This document shows positions 13,328 to 14,459 of a stretch of DNA of 14,459 nt, piece after piece. The stretch is taken from positions 1 through 14,459 of the forward strand of contig DAIDJQ010000142.1 of NCBI GenBank assembly GCA_027451305.1, in the 5' to 3' direction. The translations under genes were made by a program, and so were the position numbers. Position 1 is the first letter of the stretch; the number at the start of each line of letters is the position of its first letter. Under the pieces are notes generated by a model, which was not told the DNA's origin, ran no database searches, and saw only the letters and a list, made by a program, of their open reading frames with translations. Source of the stretch: Cellulomonas sp. (lineage in GTDB: Bacteria; Actinomycetota; Actinomycetes; Actinomycetales; Cellulomonadaceae).

Positions 13328-14356
13328 TCAGCGGGCGCCGGTGGGCGGCGCCGCCGTGCTCCCCCTGTCCACGAGCTCCGGCGAGATGAACCGGACCACG
13401 TGCGGCTCTGTGCGTCCCGACGGGGACTCGATCCGCCGGACCAGCTGGCGCACGGCCATCTGCCCGAGGCGGTCCGGCGCGCTCTCGATCGAGGAGAACG
13501 GCAGGGAGAAGGTGCGGGCGAACTCGTCGGAGTAGCGCCCGATCACCGACATGTCCCGCGGCGACGTCAGCCCGCGCTCGCGCAGCACCGCGGGCAGCGC
13601 GGCGGCGGCGGCCTCGTTGTTCACCAGCATGCCGGTCACCCCGGGGTGGGCGTCGAGGGCGGCGTGCAGGTCCCTGCCCACCTGGGGCTGGTGGGACGCG
13701 CCGAAGACCGAGTGCAGCGTCACGTCGCGCAGCTCGGCCTCCTCCGCGGCCGCGTCGGCGAGCCGCCAGACGTAGGCGCCGCCGCGCTCGACGACGTGCT
13801 CCGGCTGTGAGACGAGGAGCAGCTCGCGGTGGCCGAGGCGGGCGAGGTGCTCCACCATCAGCCGGCCGGCCTCGGCGAAGTCCAGGTCGAAGACGTCGAG
13901 GTGACGCGGGTCGCCCGGAAGCCCGACGAGCACGCCCGGCTGCTCCGCCGCGCGCAGCACCTCGAGGCGGTCGTCCCGGTCGGCGACGTTGAGCAGCACG
14001 ACCCCGTCGACCATGCGCGAGTCGGTGATCCGCTTCAGTGCGCGGGCACCGTCCGGCTCCGAGACCAGCAGGATGTCGTAGCCGAGCTCCCGGGCCGTGT
14101 TGGAGACGCCGAGGATGTACTGCAGCATCGCGGGCGCGAACTCGTCCTCGAAGAACTGGGCGAGCAGGCCGATGACCTGCGTCTGGGCCGTGGCCAGCGC
14201 GCGCGCCCCGGCGTTGGGGGTGTAGCCGAGCTCCTCGACGGCGCGACGGACCCGCTCCTGGATCTCGGCAGAGGTGGACTTCTTGCCGGACAGCACGTTG
14301 GAGGCCGTGCTGCGGGAGACACCCGCCACGCGGGCCACATCCCCGATCGTCGTCAT
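13328..14356 (-). CDS. LacI-family transcriptional regulator
   Basis: A 342-residue repressor with the standard two-part layout. Residues 2-46 are the LacI helix-turn-helix and hinge region (TTIGDVARVAGVSRSTASNV, then IQERVRRAVEELGYTPNAGAR to about 52). Residues 60-330 are the periplasmic-binding-like sugar domain: VIGLLAQFFEDEFAPAML, GYDILLVSEPDG, VDGVVLLNVADRDD, LGHRELLLVSQPE and FSSIESAPDRLGQMAV with PELVDRGST near the end. The ATG at 14356 gives the exact family N-terminus and has GAGGA upstream. It heads the locus and reads in the same direction as the transporter and hydrolase genes. A perfect palindrome of LacI type overlaps its own start-point region, so it probably represses itself and the locus until an inducing sugar binds. 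The inducer is likely a breakdown product of the imported glycan (inference). Confidence 0.94.
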   Translation of the reverse strand: MTTIGDVARVAGVSRSTASNVLSGKKSTSAEIQERVRRAVEELGYTPNAGARALATAQTQVIGLLAQFFEDEFAPAMLQYILGVSNTARELGYDILLVSEPDGARALKRITDSRMVDGVVLLNVADRDDRLEVLRAAEQPGVLVGLPGDPRHLDVFDLDFAEAGRLMVEHLARLGHRELLLVSQPEHVVERGGAYVWRLADAAAEEAELRDVTLHSVFGASHQPQVGRDLHAALDAHPGVTGMLVNNEAAAAALPAVLRERGLTSPRDMSVIGRYSDEFARTFSLPFSSIESAPDRLGQMAVRQLVRRIESPSGRTEPHVVRFISPELVDRGSTAAPPTGAR

Positions 14357-14378
14357 CGTCCATCCTCACGGTGCGTCA

Positions 14379-14392
14379 GCGAACCGGTTCGC
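14379..14392. promoter_or_regulatory. LacI-type operator upstream of lacI
   Basis: GCGAACCGGTTCGC is a perfect 14-bp palindrome with the central CG and AACCGGTT core typical of LacI-family sites. It lies 22 bases before the lacI ATG and directly abuts the -10 element, so a bound repressor would cover the transcription start. No second copy was noticed elsewhere in the window. Confidence 0.75.
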
Positions 14393-14422
14393 AGATTACG
14401 CACACCGCCGGATGCGGTGCAA
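14393..14422 (-). promoter_or_regulatory. Promoter of the lacI / sugar-utilisation locus
   Basis: On the minus strand TTGCAC (14417-14422) and TAATCT (14393-14398) are separated by 18 bases, a good match to a housekeeping sigma promoter. The operator follows at once. An inverted repeat CACCGC/GCGGTG (14403-14419) occupies the spacer and could bind another factor. Confidence 0.6.
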
Positions 14423-14459
14423 GTCTCGTTGTGGTGCGAGTCACTCGGGCGTCAGGCTG

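Overview
The window is very GC-rich, and its genes use GTG starts and G/C third positions freely. It carries a CUT1-type sugar importer with no ATPase gene beside it, a LacI-type regulator, GH127 and GH63-like enzymes, and an FMN-binding protein with a Pro/Thr-rich linker. Together these suggest a heterotrophic actinobacterium, possibly Cellulomonadaceae or a relative; the family is inference. I see no tRNA, rRNA, CRISPR array, insertion sequence or phage gene.

Left (1-2355, minus strand): an operon reads towards the left edge in the order TusA, MvhD/FlpD-like iron-sulfur protein, DsrE2-like protein, HdrA-like flavoprotein. The last gene runs off the window. It combines two sulfur carriers with two electron-transfer proteins of the heterodisulfide-reductase/Qmo type, so sulfane-sulfur handling coupled to thiol/disulfide or electron-bifurcating redox chemistry is the likely theme. 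A structured leader and a CsoR/CstR-like operator lie upstream of tusA (2356-2693).

Centre (2694-6397): a SAM-dependent methyltransferase (minus); a MarR regulator followed by a DUF2316 protein (both minus); a class I fructose-bisphosphate aldolase (plus), divergent from marR across a region holding a 16-bp palindrome; and an exported FMN-binding protein (plus) preceded by an 11-bp-phased direct repeat typical of OmpR/PhoB-type regulators. Its stop codon pairs with that of the convergent next gene in one inverted repeat.

Right (6414-14459, minus strand): a six-gene glycan-utilisation locus in transcription order: LacI regulator, lipoprotein sugar-binding protein, two permeases, GH127 (beta-L-arabinofuranosidase type), GH63-like glycosidase. 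Gaps are short or absent (TGATG and ATGA overlaps). A TTGCAC-18-TAATCT promoter directly abuts a perfect 14-bp LacI-type operator, and a hairpin sits between lacI and the binding-protein gene. The picture is uptake of an oligosaccharide, probably one bearing beta-L-arabinofuranose, followed by trimming inside the cell, induced by a sugar that releases the LacI protein.
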